Origin: a virus
DNA length: 23,010 nucleotides
Virus record (IMG/VR): IMGVR_UViG_3300007351_000058
Location: 1-23,010 of that record
Strand: one strand, 5' to 3'
Shown: piece after piece, positions 12,599 to 18,729 of the stretch
How the letters are laid out: the number at the start of each line of letters is the position of its first letter
How positions within the stretch are numbered: the stretch's first letter is position 1
Position numbers and translations under genes: made by a program
The notes under the pieces: model-generated
What the model was told of the DNA's origin: nothing
The model's database searches: none
Seen by the model: only the letters and a program-made list of their open reading frames with translations

Positions 12599-13888
12599 AT
12601 GCACGTTCCTCTTATCAGGCTAGGCGCGAACTTTCAGCTGGAGACCCCCGTGCATCCCTTAACTCTACATTGGAACCGAACTTTAAGCGCGGAAGATGTC
12701 ATCCGCCTGCTCGCTGGCGACGACGGCGACCGGACGGCAGCGGCAGAAGCCTGGATCAGATATGATCTCTCCAGCGGTTTCCGCCCGCGACTGGCCCGCT
12801 ACGCCTACACCCGCTTCGAAAACCTGGACTTCAATGAAGTCATGGACGTGGGGTTCACCACGCCCCCCCGTGCATTCAATTTCTTGCTCCGGCTTGCCAT
12901 CAAGTCCGGTAAATGGCAGGAGGATTGGAACATATCTCCGCTGGAAATGCAGGATCTGTTCGTGAAAGTCGGCTTCACGAAAACCGCGCTCATCGATGAG
13001 TTAAAGGCTAGTCCGACAACGGTCTATTCCTGGCTTTCGACCGGCTATGTGCCGTGGTACTCGGACAATGGCTCTGATATGGTCCTGGATGAAGCTGTAT
13101 GGGGAGCTCGAACCAACTACGCCGTGCACGCCATAATGGCAAGGAACCTGGAGCGGGCAGCCAGGCATCCAATCGACCATCCCGCCCCCAAATACCTCGC
13201 TAAGGGGAGCCGGGAGCGCAATGGGCCTATCTTCACAGTGACTGACTTGGAGGAAGCCTTGGACGGGCCTTACGATCTCAGGGTGCTGGAAGCACGCGCG
13301 CTGGTGGACATGACCCTCCTGCCCTTAGCCATTCTGGCTTCCGAGCTGGACGTAGCGTCACTCACGGTCAGTAACTGGCGCAAGAACGGCATAGACCTGC
13401 GCCAGGTGGTCAACCACTATCGTATAGCATCCATGCTGAAGGTTATGGCCCCCCGTGCACGCGAACTGCTGCTCGGCGCAGGTTCAAAAGCCGTGCAAGC
13501 AGGAATTCAAGTCCTCGAGAACTGGCCTCTAAACAACCGTATAGCGAACCTGGAGCAATCTCAGATACTGTTCAAGCGCAATCTTATCGATCCTTACAAC
13601 CGGCCTGAACGGAAGCCTCCATCGTTCTACTCAGACCGGGTACCGGCAAAGCGCTTCCGCCGGAATCCAAACGCGCCTATTGACGGGGTGCTCGAAATAA
13701 AGCCTGATCCTGACCCTAGCCCCGACGAGCCCAGCCTCAGCCCCCCCGCCGTGCCTGCCGGACCGCCTCCCGCGCCTGACCCCGAACGCGCGGTGCGCGA
13801 GGCCTTCGGCTTGGATGAATCCCCCGTGCCTACAGCGCCTTTGACGGAAGAAGAACGCCAGCGTATACGCGCCGCGTTTGAAGGCTGA
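12599..13888 (+). CDS. Two-HTH DNA-binding protein, novel (possible replication initiator or regulator)
   Basis: This 429-residue protein is not recognised. Two segments look like helix-turn-helix motifs of the XRE type: 116-150 (FTKTALIDELKASPTTVYSW within it) and 240-263 (LAILASELDVASLTVSNWRK). The region between is mixed alpha/beta and the last 80 residues are a Pro/Asp-rich linker (PDPDPSPDEPSLSPPAVPA) plus a short charged helix. A protein with two DNA-binding segments, encoded beside an AT-rich inverted-repeat region, could be a replication initiator, partition factor or early-to-late regulator. ATG 12599 lacks a clear Shine-Dalgarno sequence. Its own promoter may be the TATAAA at 12550. 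Confidence 0.7.
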   Translation: MHVPLIRLGANFQLETPVHPLTLHWNRTLSAEDVIRLLAGDDGDRTAAAEAWIRYDLSSGFRPRLARYAYTRFENLDFNEVMDVGFTTPPRAFNFLLRLAIKSGKWQEDWNISPLEMQDLFVKVGFTKTALIDELKASPTTVYSWLSTGYVPWYSDNGSDMVLDEAVWGARTNYAVHAIMARNLERAARHPIDHPAPKYLAKGSRERNGPIFTVTDLEEALDGPYDLRVLEARALVDMTLLPLAILASELDVASLTVSNWRKNGIDLRQVVNHYRIASMLKVMAPRARELLLGAGSKAVQAGIQVLENWPLNNRIANLEQSQILFKRNLIDPYNRPERKPPSFYSDRVPAKRFRRNPNAPIDGVLEIKPDPDPSPDEPSLSPPAVPAGPPPAPDPERAVREAFGLDESPVPTAPLTEEERQRIRAAFEG

Positions 13889-13902
13889 CTGCAAAAAAGG
13901 AC

Positions 13903-13931
13903 TTGACAGACCAGCACAAATCGAACATAAT
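13903..13931 (+). promoter_or_regulatory. Strong sigma70-type promoter for the nucleic-acid module
   Basis: TTGACA (13903-13908) and CATAAT (13926-13931) are separated by exactly 17 bases. The start would be near 13938, followed by a leader with a GC hairpin (13970-13991) and the gene at 14011. The promoter directly follows the two-HTH gene, so that protein might act on it. Confidence 0.72.
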
Positions 13932-13969
13932 ATACGTGGTTTAGAAAGGAGCGACTGCGTGACAATCAT

Positions 13970-13991
13970 GCGGGCGCCGCTCGACGCCCGC
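13970..13991 (+). promoter_or_regulatory. GC-rich leader hairpin
   Basis: GCGGGCG (13970-13976) and CGCCCGC (13985-13991) form a perfect 7-bp stem with an 8-base loop in the transcript leader, ending just before the AAGGAG Shine-Dalgarno sequence of the next gene. There is no U-tract. It may stabilise the transcript or tune translation. Confidence 0.45.
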
Positions 13992-14010
13992 CCTCAGAAG
14001 GAGACCATGC

Positions 14011-14235
14011 ATGGAGGACGAAACTGTGATCTATCCCGACTGGGTATACATCGACGAGTTGGAGGCCACAGACGTGGAGCGCGAGCTGGCGGACGTACTC
14101 CAGAACTTGGGCTTTCATGGGCGTGGTGTTTTGCATCAGGATGGCATCATCGCACCGATCTACCTGCGCCAGGCGCGGGCTTTGAGCACGGCCAAGGAGT
14201 TGAAGGCGCACCTTGTACGGTTGCTCACCGAGTGA
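14011..14235 (+). CDS. 74-aa protein, unknown
   Basis: The gene starts at ATG 14011 with AAGGAG seven bases upstream (an out-of-frame ATG lies four bases before it). The product begins MEDETVIYPDWVYIDELEAT and contains a helix (VERELADVLQNLGFHGRGVL) and a basic end (RALSTAKELKAHLVRLLTE). There is no recognisable domain. It is the first gene behind the strong promoter and leader hairpin, so it is probably well expressed. Confidence 0.68.
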   Translation: MEDETVIYPDWVYIDELEATDVERELADVLQNLGFHGRGVLHQDGIIAPIYLRQARALSTAKELKAHLVRLLTE

Positions 14236-14247
14236 AGGAAACCTGCT

Positions 14248-14460
14248 ATGCTCTATCCTAATCTCGCACGCGCACTAAGGCATAATCTGGAATACGCGAG
14301 TAGCGGCTACTACGCGCTTTTAGATGCCATAGCGTTCGAGGAACTGCTTGAAATCCTCGATGGTAACAAGCGCCTGGACCGCCTGTATGGCAAGCCTCCA
14401 GTCTATGACTTTGAAACAGGTGAATGGACGATAGGCAGGACCTCTAATGAAAAGGCTTGA
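14248..14460 (+). CDS. 70-aa protein, unknown
   Basis: The start at ATG 14248 follows GAAGGAAACC. The product has a hydrophobic helical N-terminal half (MLYPNLARALRHNLEYASSG, YYALLDAIAFEELLEIL) and a short polar end. It overlaps the next small gene by 14 bases. I see no motif that gives a function. Confidence 0.65.
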   Translation: MLYPNLARALRHNLEYASSGYYALLDAIAFEELLEILDGNKRLDRLYGKPPVYDFETGEWTIGRTSNEKA

Positions 14461-14668
14461 ACTGTGGCTCGCCATGCAGCGCGAGATACGCGGCTCGCCA
14501 GCCTACCGCCGGGCCGCCCGTGCTTGGGACCGTCTAAAAAAGGAGACAGCCTGTGAACGACAGGACCATGATCATTCTGCTTGCGCTGTGGGGCCTGTTC
14601 GGCTTCGCGCTTCTCGCCGCCCGTCTCGCGCATCACGCGGGGTTCTGAAATGCCCACAAGGTTCATGA
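14447..14668 (+). CDS. 73-aa basic protein overlapping a membrane micro-gene, unknown
   Basis: ATG 14447 has AGGA about eight bases upstream and overlaps the previous gene. The first 35 residues look protein-like (MKRLELWLAMQREIRGSPAY, then RRAARAWDRLKKETA). The remainder is read in the same DNA as the membrane micro-gene at 14553 and looks low-quality (DHDHSACAVGP, RRPSRASRG). Either the protein is mostly its N-terminal helix with a non-essential tail, or a frameshift or sequencing error hides the true stop. Function is unknown. Confidence 0.45.
   Translation: MKRLELWLAMQREIRGSPAYRRAARAWDRLKKETACERQDHDHSACAVGPVRLRASRRPSRASRGVLKCPQGS
14553..14648 (+). CDS. 31-aa single-span membrane peptide
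   Basis: GTG 14553 follows AAAAGGAGACA, a strong Shine-Dalgarno sequence. The peptide reads MNDRTMIILLALWGLFGFAL and then LAARLAHHAGF, a single membrane span with a basic end. It stops one base before the exonuclease gene. The good ribosome-binding site and membrane-like composition in an otherwise overlapping stretch support it. Function is unknown. Confidence 0.5.
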   Translation: MNDRTMIILLALWGLFGFALLAARLAHHAGF

Positions 14669-15150
14669 TCGACATTGAGACCTTGGACACGGCCGTGATC
14701 CTTGAGATTGGCGTAGTCCGTTTCGACCCCGCTAAACCAGAGGCTAGCTGGGCGCGATACCAGTATTTCCCGATCCTCTCCCAGCGCGGCCGCACAATCG
14801 GGAAGCAGTCCAGCGATGCCCGTGATGCGCAGGCATCAGCGAAAAGAACGCATGTCCTGGCACGTGCCTGCGCCGAAATAGGCCGCCTATGGTGCGATGC
14901 TGGAGACGATCTTGAGATATGGGCTAAGCCGCCGTCGTTCGACCTGGAGATACTGTGGCACGCGGCCGAGGCAGAGAATATAATCCTGCCGAGCCGCCGG
15001 ACGTGGCGCGACGTGAGAACCTTGCTGGCGTGCGTTCCGCCTGGCCCGGAGCCTGCTAACGCCCTGCCGCACTCGGCCTTGCAGTACGCGCTCCACCAGG
15101 CGCGTACCGTGTCTGCTATTTTGAGGAGGCTGCATGGCCAGGCTGAGTAA
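14650..15150 (+). CDS. DEDDh exonuclease-like protein (Rv2179c type), last acidic residue replaced
   Basis: This 166-residue protein has the layout of the 3'-5' exoribonuclease family that includes Rv2179c (PF16473). It shows MIDIETLDT with Asp8 and Glu10, SFDLEIL with Asp98, RDVRTLL at 120-126 and HSALQYALHQA at 141-151. Those proteins normally end in His-x4-Asp; here position 146 is Tyr (codon TAC), one base from GAC, so the fourth metal ligand is missing. The product may be weak, inactive or a nucleic-acid binder. I chose ATG 14650; the frame is open upstream to 14581. It overlaps the next gene by 17 bases. Confidence 0.78.
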   Translation: MPTRFMIDIETLDTAVILEIGVVRFDPAKPEASWARYQYFPILSQRGRTIGKQSSDARDAQASAKRTHVLARACAEIGRLWCDAGDDLEIWAKPPSFDLEILWHAAEAENIILPSRRTWRDVRTLLACVPPGPEPANALPHSALQYALHQARTVSAILRRLHGQAE

Positions 15151-16165
15151 AGGGCTCCCTGTCCCCGAGGACATGCGGCCTATTGTCGAGCGGCTTGACA
15201 AGGACCTGAGGGTCGCCGCCCGTGCCATGAGCCGGGAGGAGGCGCGTATGCTTGTGGACACGCGCCTCCAGATGCAGAAGGACCGTATCCGCGCACGCGC
15301 GCGGCTGCGGGCTACGGGCGACTTGAAGGCCGCCCGCTCGCTTGAATGGCTCGGCAACCAGTTCGAGCTGCTGGAGCGGCGGGTCGACCTCTTGCTCGGC
15401 CTCTATGTCGAGCAGCACGAGATTGGCCCGTGGCTGAGCCGCGTGCGCGGTGTCGGCGACATCCTCGCGGCTGGCCTGATCACGGCGATCGACATCGAGA
15501 AATGCGAGACGGCAGGGGACATCTATGCCTTCGCGGGTGTCCCGTGCGTCGGCCAGGTATGGGAGAAGGGCAGGAGGCGGCCGTGGAACGCGGCGCTGCG
15601 CCGCTTGTGCTATAACATCGGCGAGTCGTTTGTGAACGTCTCGGGCAACCCTGACGCTTACTACGGACAGATCTACCGCGCGCGGAAGGAGTACGAGTGG
15701 AAGCGGAACCTGACGGGCGAGCTTGCGGATCGCGCACAGGAGCGGCTGAAGGTCTTTCGCGGCACCAATGAGAGCTGGCGCAAGTGGTATGAGGGTGCGT
15801 ATAGCGGTATAATCATAACCGCCACCCGTGCAGGCGATGAGTTTTTCCGCGCAGGCTTCGACGCGCAGCACCTGGACGGGCTCACCGAGGCCCTATTCCT
15901 GAAGGTCCGCTCGGCGGACAAGGAGGAGAAGAAGCTGGAGGGGGTTCTGCCCGAACCCTTATGGCGGCCCGGCGTGCCCATGCTCAGCCCGGACCATATC
16001 CACCGCCGTGCGAAATGGTTCGCGATCACGATCTTCCTGAGCCACCTCTTTACCGTCTGGTACCGAGTGCACTTCCAGAAGGAGCCGCCCAAGCCGTTTC
16101 CTGAGCGGGTGCTCGGCCATGTGCACATTCTGCCGCCGCCTGATTTCGCAGCCGAAGGAGCTTAA
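15134..16165 (+). CDS. Transposase_20 (IS110-type C-terminal)-like phage protein
   Basis: This 343-residue protein contains, at about 103-138, VRGVGDILAAGLITAIDIEK and then AGDIYAFAGVP, matching the helix-hairpin-helix start of the Transposase_20 domain of IS110/IS116 elements. The region after it (GRRRPWNAALRRLCYNIGES) also follows that domain. The N-terminal 100 residues are a charged helix, not the DEDD RuvC-like domain of IS110 transposases, and the expected catalytic Ser after the GxxP motif is not seen. The C-terminus has a distinct HIHRRAKWFAITIFLSHLFT segment. It is probably a DNA-binding phage protein sharing only this domain. ATG 15134 has a GAGGAGG-type Shine-Dalgarno sequence. Confidence 0.75.
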   Translation: MARLSKGLPVPEDMRPIVERLDKDLRVAARAMSREEARMLVDTRLQMQKDRIRARARLRATGDLKAARSLEWLGNQFELLERRVDLLLGLYVEQHEIGPWLSRVRGVGDILAAGLITAIDIEKCETAGDIYAFAGVPCVGQVWEKGRRRPWNAALRRLCYNIGESFVNVSGNPDAYYGQIYRARKEYEWKRNLTGELADRAQERLKVFRGTNESWRKWYEGAYSGIIITATRAGDEFFRAGFDAQHLDGLTEALFLKVRSADKEEKKLEGVLPEPLWRPGVPMLSPDHIHRRAKWFAITIFLSHLFTVWYRVHFQKEPPKPFPERVLGHVHILPPPDFAAEGA

Positions 16166-16166
16166 G

Positions 16167-16406
16167 ATGTGGGCCGATAACAAAGATGGCAAGGCATCCA
16201 GGTATCACGCCGATGGCGCGGTAATTCTCGTACACCGCTGGCTGTCTATTGCCGACCGGTGGTTTCTCACGGCTGCGTTTGTCAGTATAGACAAGTACGA
16301 GCTGAATAGCCGAGAGTTTGAAGACGCGAAAAAAGAAGCTGTGGACATCGTTCGCACCCGGCTGCGGCGCTTGCTTGAGAGTTTGGATGGAGACCAAGCT
16401 GGCTGA
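16167..16406 (+). CDS. 79-aa protein, unknown
   Basis: The start at ATG 16167 follows GAAGGAG, one base after the upstream stop. The product begins MWADNKDGKASRYHADGAVI, has a hydrophobic centre (LVHRWLSIADRWFLTAAFVS) and a charged helical end (AVDIVRTRLRRLLESLDGDQ). No family is recognised. It overlaps the following membrane protein by 20 bases. Confidence 0.62.
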   Translation: MWADNKDGKASRYHADGAVILVHRWLSIADRWFLTAAFVSIDKYELNSREFEDAKKEAVDIVRTRLRRLLESLDGDQAG

Positions 16407-16533
16407 GATCGCCTTCGTCCTCTTTATCCGCATGTTCAAGTTCGCGCTCGCGTCGGCCGTGTGCGCGCTGACCCTGATGTTCATTATCGCCGTGCTTTGG
16501 AGACGCCATGATCGAGGCCCGCCCTCCGTATAG
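16387..16533 (+). CDS. 48-aa single-span membrane protein
   Basis: ATG 16387 starts METKLAEIAFVLFIRMFKFA, followed by LASAVCALTLMFIIAVLW and a charged end (RRHDRGPPSV). One long hydrophobic region with a positive end suggests an inner-membrane protein. It overlaps the previous gene by 20 and the next by 26 bases, typical of packed phage operons. The Shine-Dalgarno sequence is weak (TTGAGAG). Function is unknown. Confidence 0.5.
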   Translation: METKLAEIAFVLFIRMFKFALASAVCALTLMFIIAVLWRRHDRGPPSV

Positions 16534-17146
16534 CCATACCCATATGGCGGACTTCGACATCTGCCCGAAGCGCTATCTGCACAAGCACGTGCTTCGGGAC
16601 TGTCCTCCAGAACCACCGTCAGAGGCGCTTCTGGAGGGCCGCAGAGTGCACGAGGCCATTGCTAGCTATCTGGCTGGCCGCCCGGATGCTCCGGAGCCCG
16701 CCAGCAAGCTTCCTACGCGGTTCCGTGGCACGTCTCCGGATCAGGGCGAGGTCCTGGTCGAGCGCAAGCTGGCGATCGACGGGCACGGGAGGCCGGTGTC
16801 CTGGCAAGGGTCCTATTATCGAGGGACCATCGACTTCGCTATTGTCAAGCCGCCGGTTGCGCTCCTGGTTGATTGGAAAACGGGCAAGCGGCGGGAGAAC
16901 CCGGCCGAGCTGGAATTTCACGCACTTTTGATCTCCTGCCATTGGCCAGGGGTCGAGACAGTCTCCGCGCAATATGCTTGGCTCAGAGACGAGTGCTTCG
17001 GGCAGGAGTTCCGCATCCCCGTGAAGCGGCTGCTCGAGCAGCACCGCAAGAAAGTCGAGGCCATGCAGGCGAGCACGTTCGAGGCCAGGCCCGGACCGCT
17101 CTGTGGCTGGTGTCCTGTCAAGGTGTGCAGCCATAACAAGACCTAG
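16508..17146 (+). CDS. Cas4/AddB-like Fe-S PD-(D/E)XK nuclease
   Basis: This 212-residue protein has the parts of a Cas4-type nuclease. It shows DICPKRY with Cys19, EGRRVHEA with His48, ERKL with Glu84, GTIDF with Asp109, and VDWKTGK with Asp122 and Lys124 (the D-x-K core). A C-terminal cluster CGWCPVKVC supplies Cys199, Cys202 and Cys207. One N-terminal and three C-terminal cysteines are the known layout for a 4Fe-4S cluster in Cas4 and AddB. It should cut or resect DNA ends during phage replication or recombination. There are no cas1/cas2 genes or CRISPR here. All nuclease residues look intact. Confidence 0.85.
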   Translation: MIEARPPYSHTHMADFDICPKRYLHKHVLRDCPPEPPSEALLEGRRVHEAIASYLAGRPDAPEPASKLPTRFRGTSPDQGEVLVERKLAIDGHGRPVSWQGSYYRGTIDFAIVKPPVALLVDWKTGKRRENPAELEFHALLISCHWPGVETVSAQYAWLRDECFGQEFRIPVKRLLEQHRKKVEAMQASTFEARPGPLCGWCPVKVCSHNKT

Positions 17147-17163
17147 ATGGAAAGAGAGTTCTA
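17147..17163 (+). repeat. 17-bp direct repeat, copy A
   Basis: ATGGAAAGAGAGTTCTA immediately follows the stop codon of the Cas4-like gene. The identical 17 bases occur at 17384-17400 right after the next gene's stop. In this copy the frame reads ATG GAA AGA GAG TTC TAA, a five-residue minicistron (MEREF) just before an AAAGGAGGT Shine-Dalgarno sequence. Confidence 0.7.
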
Positions 17164-17176
17164 AAGGAGGTAAGGC

Positions 17177-17383
17177 GTGTTAGGGTTCAGTAAAGTGGAC
17201 GAGCTGATTGTAGTTCTCGATCATGTCGAGGCTATAATCAGGAGAGGTAGGATCGTCGAGGCCAGGACAATATCTGGCAAGTGCTATGAATTTAACTTCC
17301 ACAGCAGTAACGACGCGGCCGACGCGGTTAGAAAGGCGCTGACTTTGATTTCCGGAAAGGCGGCCGTTCTCAGAGCGATCTAA
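17177..17383 (+). CDS. 68-aa protein flanked by direct repeats, unknown
   Basis: GTG 17177 follows a perfect AAAGGAGGT. The product reads MLGFSKVDELIVVLDHVEAI, then IRRGRIVEARTISGKCYEFN, and ends FHSSNDAADAVRKALTLISG followed by KAAVLRAI. The pattern of beta strand, beta strand and helix is a small compact fold without a recognised name. Identical 17-bp repeats sit directly upstream and directly downstream, so the gene may be a duplicated or inserted unit. Function is unknown. Confidence 0.68.
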   Translation: MLGFSKVDELIVVLDHVEAIIRRGRIVEARTISGKCYEFNFHSSNDAADAVRKALTLISGKAAVLRAI

Positions 17384-17400
17384 ATGGAAAGAGAGTTCTA
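17384..17400 (+). repeat. 17-bp direct repeat, copy B
   Basis: ATGGAAAGAGAGTTCTA, identical to 17147-17163, directly follows the stop codon of the 68-aa gene. A third partial copy, GGAGAGTTCTA, lies at 17426-17436. Confidence 0.7.
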
Positions 17401-17437
17401 TAGCGCACGAGAGACCTGGAAAAACGGAGAGTTCTAA
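17384..17437 (+). CDS. Possible 17-aa peptide MEREFYSARETWKNGEF
   Basis: In repeat copy B the ATG is followed by 16 more sense codons and TAA, giving MEREFYSARETWKNGEF; copy A gives only MEREF. The Shine-Dalgarno sequence is weak. The ends of the peptide share the EREF/GEF pattern because the repeat core recurs. It may be a leader peptide or a remnant of a longer gene disrupted by insertion of the 68-aa gene. Low certainty. Confidence 0.25.
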   Translation: MEREFYSARETWKNGEF

Positions 17438-17458
17438 CTGAGGCAGAGGGAGGATCAG

Positions 17459-17707
17459 ATGAGACGCTGCCAGTGTGGCGCGCCTGTTGAGGCTGACGTG
17501 CCCGAGTTCGTAAACATTTTCTGCTCGGAGTTCTGCCGGGACAAGTGGCTTGCACGCTACCTGCCCGTTAGCTGCCGCTGGTGCGGCGAGGCCGCCGATC
17601 GCCAGGAAGCGATCGAGGTGCAGGACGACGGTGGCCTGTTTCACGCCTTCTGCTCCGGCACGTGCGCGGAGGAGTGGAGCGCCTATTACGCGGAGAGGAC
17701 GTTATGA
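17459..17707 (+). CDS. Zinc-finger-like protein with duplicated Cys module
   Basis: This 82-residue protein has nine potential metal ligands: Cys4, Cys6, Cys22, Cys26, Cys39, Cys42, His62, Cys65 and Cys69. Each half contains a Cys pair followed by FCS.xC...W (FCSEFCRDKW and FCSGTCAEEW), so it looks like two tandem treble-clef or TRASH-like modules. It could bind nucleic acid or protein. ATG 17459 follows GGGAGGATCAG. Its stop overlaps the next start (ATGA). The zinc binding is inferred from spacing. Confidence 0.72.
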   Translation: MRRCQCGAPVEADVPEFVNIFCSEFCRDKWLARYLPVSCRWCGEAADRQEAIEVQDDGGLFHAFCSGTCAEEWSAYYAERTL

Positions 17708-17787
17708 TCGCGGAGTGGTATCTGTTCTATCAGCGGCTCGTGATCCTTTCGGCGATCGGGGCCTTGCTTTTCACGGTGCTGCGATGA
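17704..17787 (+). CDS. 27-aa membrane micro-protein
   Basis: ATG 17704 overlaps the preceding stop (ATGA) and the frame reads MIAEWYLFYQRLVILSAIGA then LLFTVLR, a single membrane span. Its stop in turn overlaps the ATG of the VRR-NUC gene (ATGA at 17784-17787). Double four-base coupling on both sides is strong evidence for a translated micro-gene. Function is unknown. Confidence 0.58.
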   Translation: MIAEWYLFYQRLVILSAIGALLFTVLR

Positions 17788-18077
17788 CGCCGGAAGGCAA
17801 AGTTAAGCAGGCTTACCGCGCTCTACTGAAAGAGCGCGGGGCCTATTTCTTCTCGCCTGTGCAAACGGGGCTTGGGCGCCGCACGCTAGACGATCTGATC
17901 TGCTACCGTGGATGGTTCATCGCGATCGAGGCCAAGGCGCCGGGGGGGAAGCTGACAGACTATCAGGAGCAGACCGCGCGGCAGATCGAGGCGGCCGGTG
18001 GCCGGGTGCTGCGCGCACCGGCCTTGAGCGGGATCGTGCGCCTGCTGGATTGGATTGATAGGGAAGAAGATGCCTAA
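17784..18077 (+). CDS. VRR-NUC domain nuclease
   Basis: This 97-residue protein matches stand-alone phage VRR-NUC nucleases. It begins MTPEGKVKQAYRALLKERGA and carries the core TLDDLICYRGWFIAIEAKAP with Asp (LDDLI) and the Glu-x-Lys of AIEAK, then PGGKLTDYQEQTARQIEAAG and the closing GGRVLRAPALSGI. The family cleaves branched or structured DNA, consistent with its place among the replication genes. ATG 17784 is coupled to the upstream micro-gene. It overlaps the next gene by eight bases. Confidence 0.88.
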   Translation: MTPEGKVKQAYRALLKERGAYFFSPVQTGLGRRTLDDLICYRGWFIAIEAKAPGGKLTDYQEQTARQIEAAGGRVLRAPALSGIVRLLDWIDREEDA

Positions 18078-18594
18078 ATACCCCCCAATTACCTACGCCC
18101 TATTGAGCAGTAAAAAGGTCTGCTCTACGCAACTAGCGCGCTTTCGCGTCTATTTCGGGGATGGCCCTGCTCCCTTGGATGACGGGAGTGCCCGTAAGTA
18201 TGCCGATGACTTTAATTTTTGCGGGGCAGCAGAACACCTCCTGGATCACGCAGACAGTGTGAAGTTCCGGGAAGCTGAGAATTGCGCGCATAGGCTGTGG
18301 AAAGAGAAGTACCGCAGTGCCTGCCTGGCGAAAGGCAGAATTCTAAAACTAGCGCGTGGGAAATATAATTCTGCAGTGGTAAGGGCGTGGCAGAGATGTG
18401 ACGCCGCAATAGGGATGGGTCCAGTAGATAGGTCTCGCGAATATGATGCTTCCGTGGTTAAGGCCTGGGACGACCTCGAAGCCGTATGCATTCCTGAGTG
18501 GCGGTTATGGGACAAAAAAATGACTGGGGCGCAGTCTGCATATAGCGAAGCTGTAGCTATTGCCTTCGTCCGGCTGTATCGGGGGGAAAGCTAA
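18070..18594 (+). CDS. Phage protein with Cys-x2-Q-x4-F...FGD signature, unknown
   Basis: The start at ATG 18070 has AGGGAAGAAG directly upstream. The 174-residue product contains, near its start, KKVCSTQLARFRVYFGDGPA, a Cys-xx-Gln-x4-Phe...Phe-Gly-Asp pattern that I recall near the N-terminus of several phage proteins of unknown function. The remainder is helical with many Trp, Lys and Arg (AENCAHRLWKEKYRSACL, VVRAWQRCDAA, VVKAWDDLEAVC). The two VV(R/K)AW segments suggest an internal repeat. Function is unknown. Confidence 0.7.
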   Translation: MPKYPPITYALLSSKKVCSTQLARFRVYFGDGPAPLDDGSARKYADDFNFCGAAEHLLDHADSVKFREAENCAHRLWKEKYRSACLAKGRILKLARGKYNSAVVRAWQRCDAAIGMGPVDRSREYDASVVKAWDDLEAVCIPEWRLWDKKMTGAQSAYSEAVAIAFVRLYRGES

Positions 18595-18729
18595 AGACGA
18601 GTTTGAAGCTAGAGCACAAGAGCGTCCTAAAAAATGAGAGCATCGAAACTTGAGAGTACTGTCACGCGCGAGCGTCAGAGAGAGTCCAGAGCTGTGCCCT
18701 GAGAGCGTGCTGTCCTGTAGGAGCCTGCT
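18595..18729 (+). repeat. Gap with iterated GAG-type motif
   Basis: No gene is seen in this 135-base gap. It carries six related units: GAGCGTCCT (18620), GAGAGCATC (18636), GAGAGTACT (18652), GAGCGTCAG (18670), GAGAGTCCA (18680) and GAGAGCGTGCTGTCC (18701). All are in the direction of transcription. Other gaps carry close relatives. Confidence 0.45.

Noticed and set aside
13878-14261. 127-aa open frame on the plus strand
   Set aside because: Spans a strong promoter and the 14011 gene in a different frame; its Gly/Arg/His-rich sequence is a shadow.
15116-15871. 251-aa open frame on the minus strand
   Set aside because: Opposite the Transposase_20-like gene in a GC-rich region; leucine/arginine-rich shadow frame with no supporting ribosome-binding site or neighbour.
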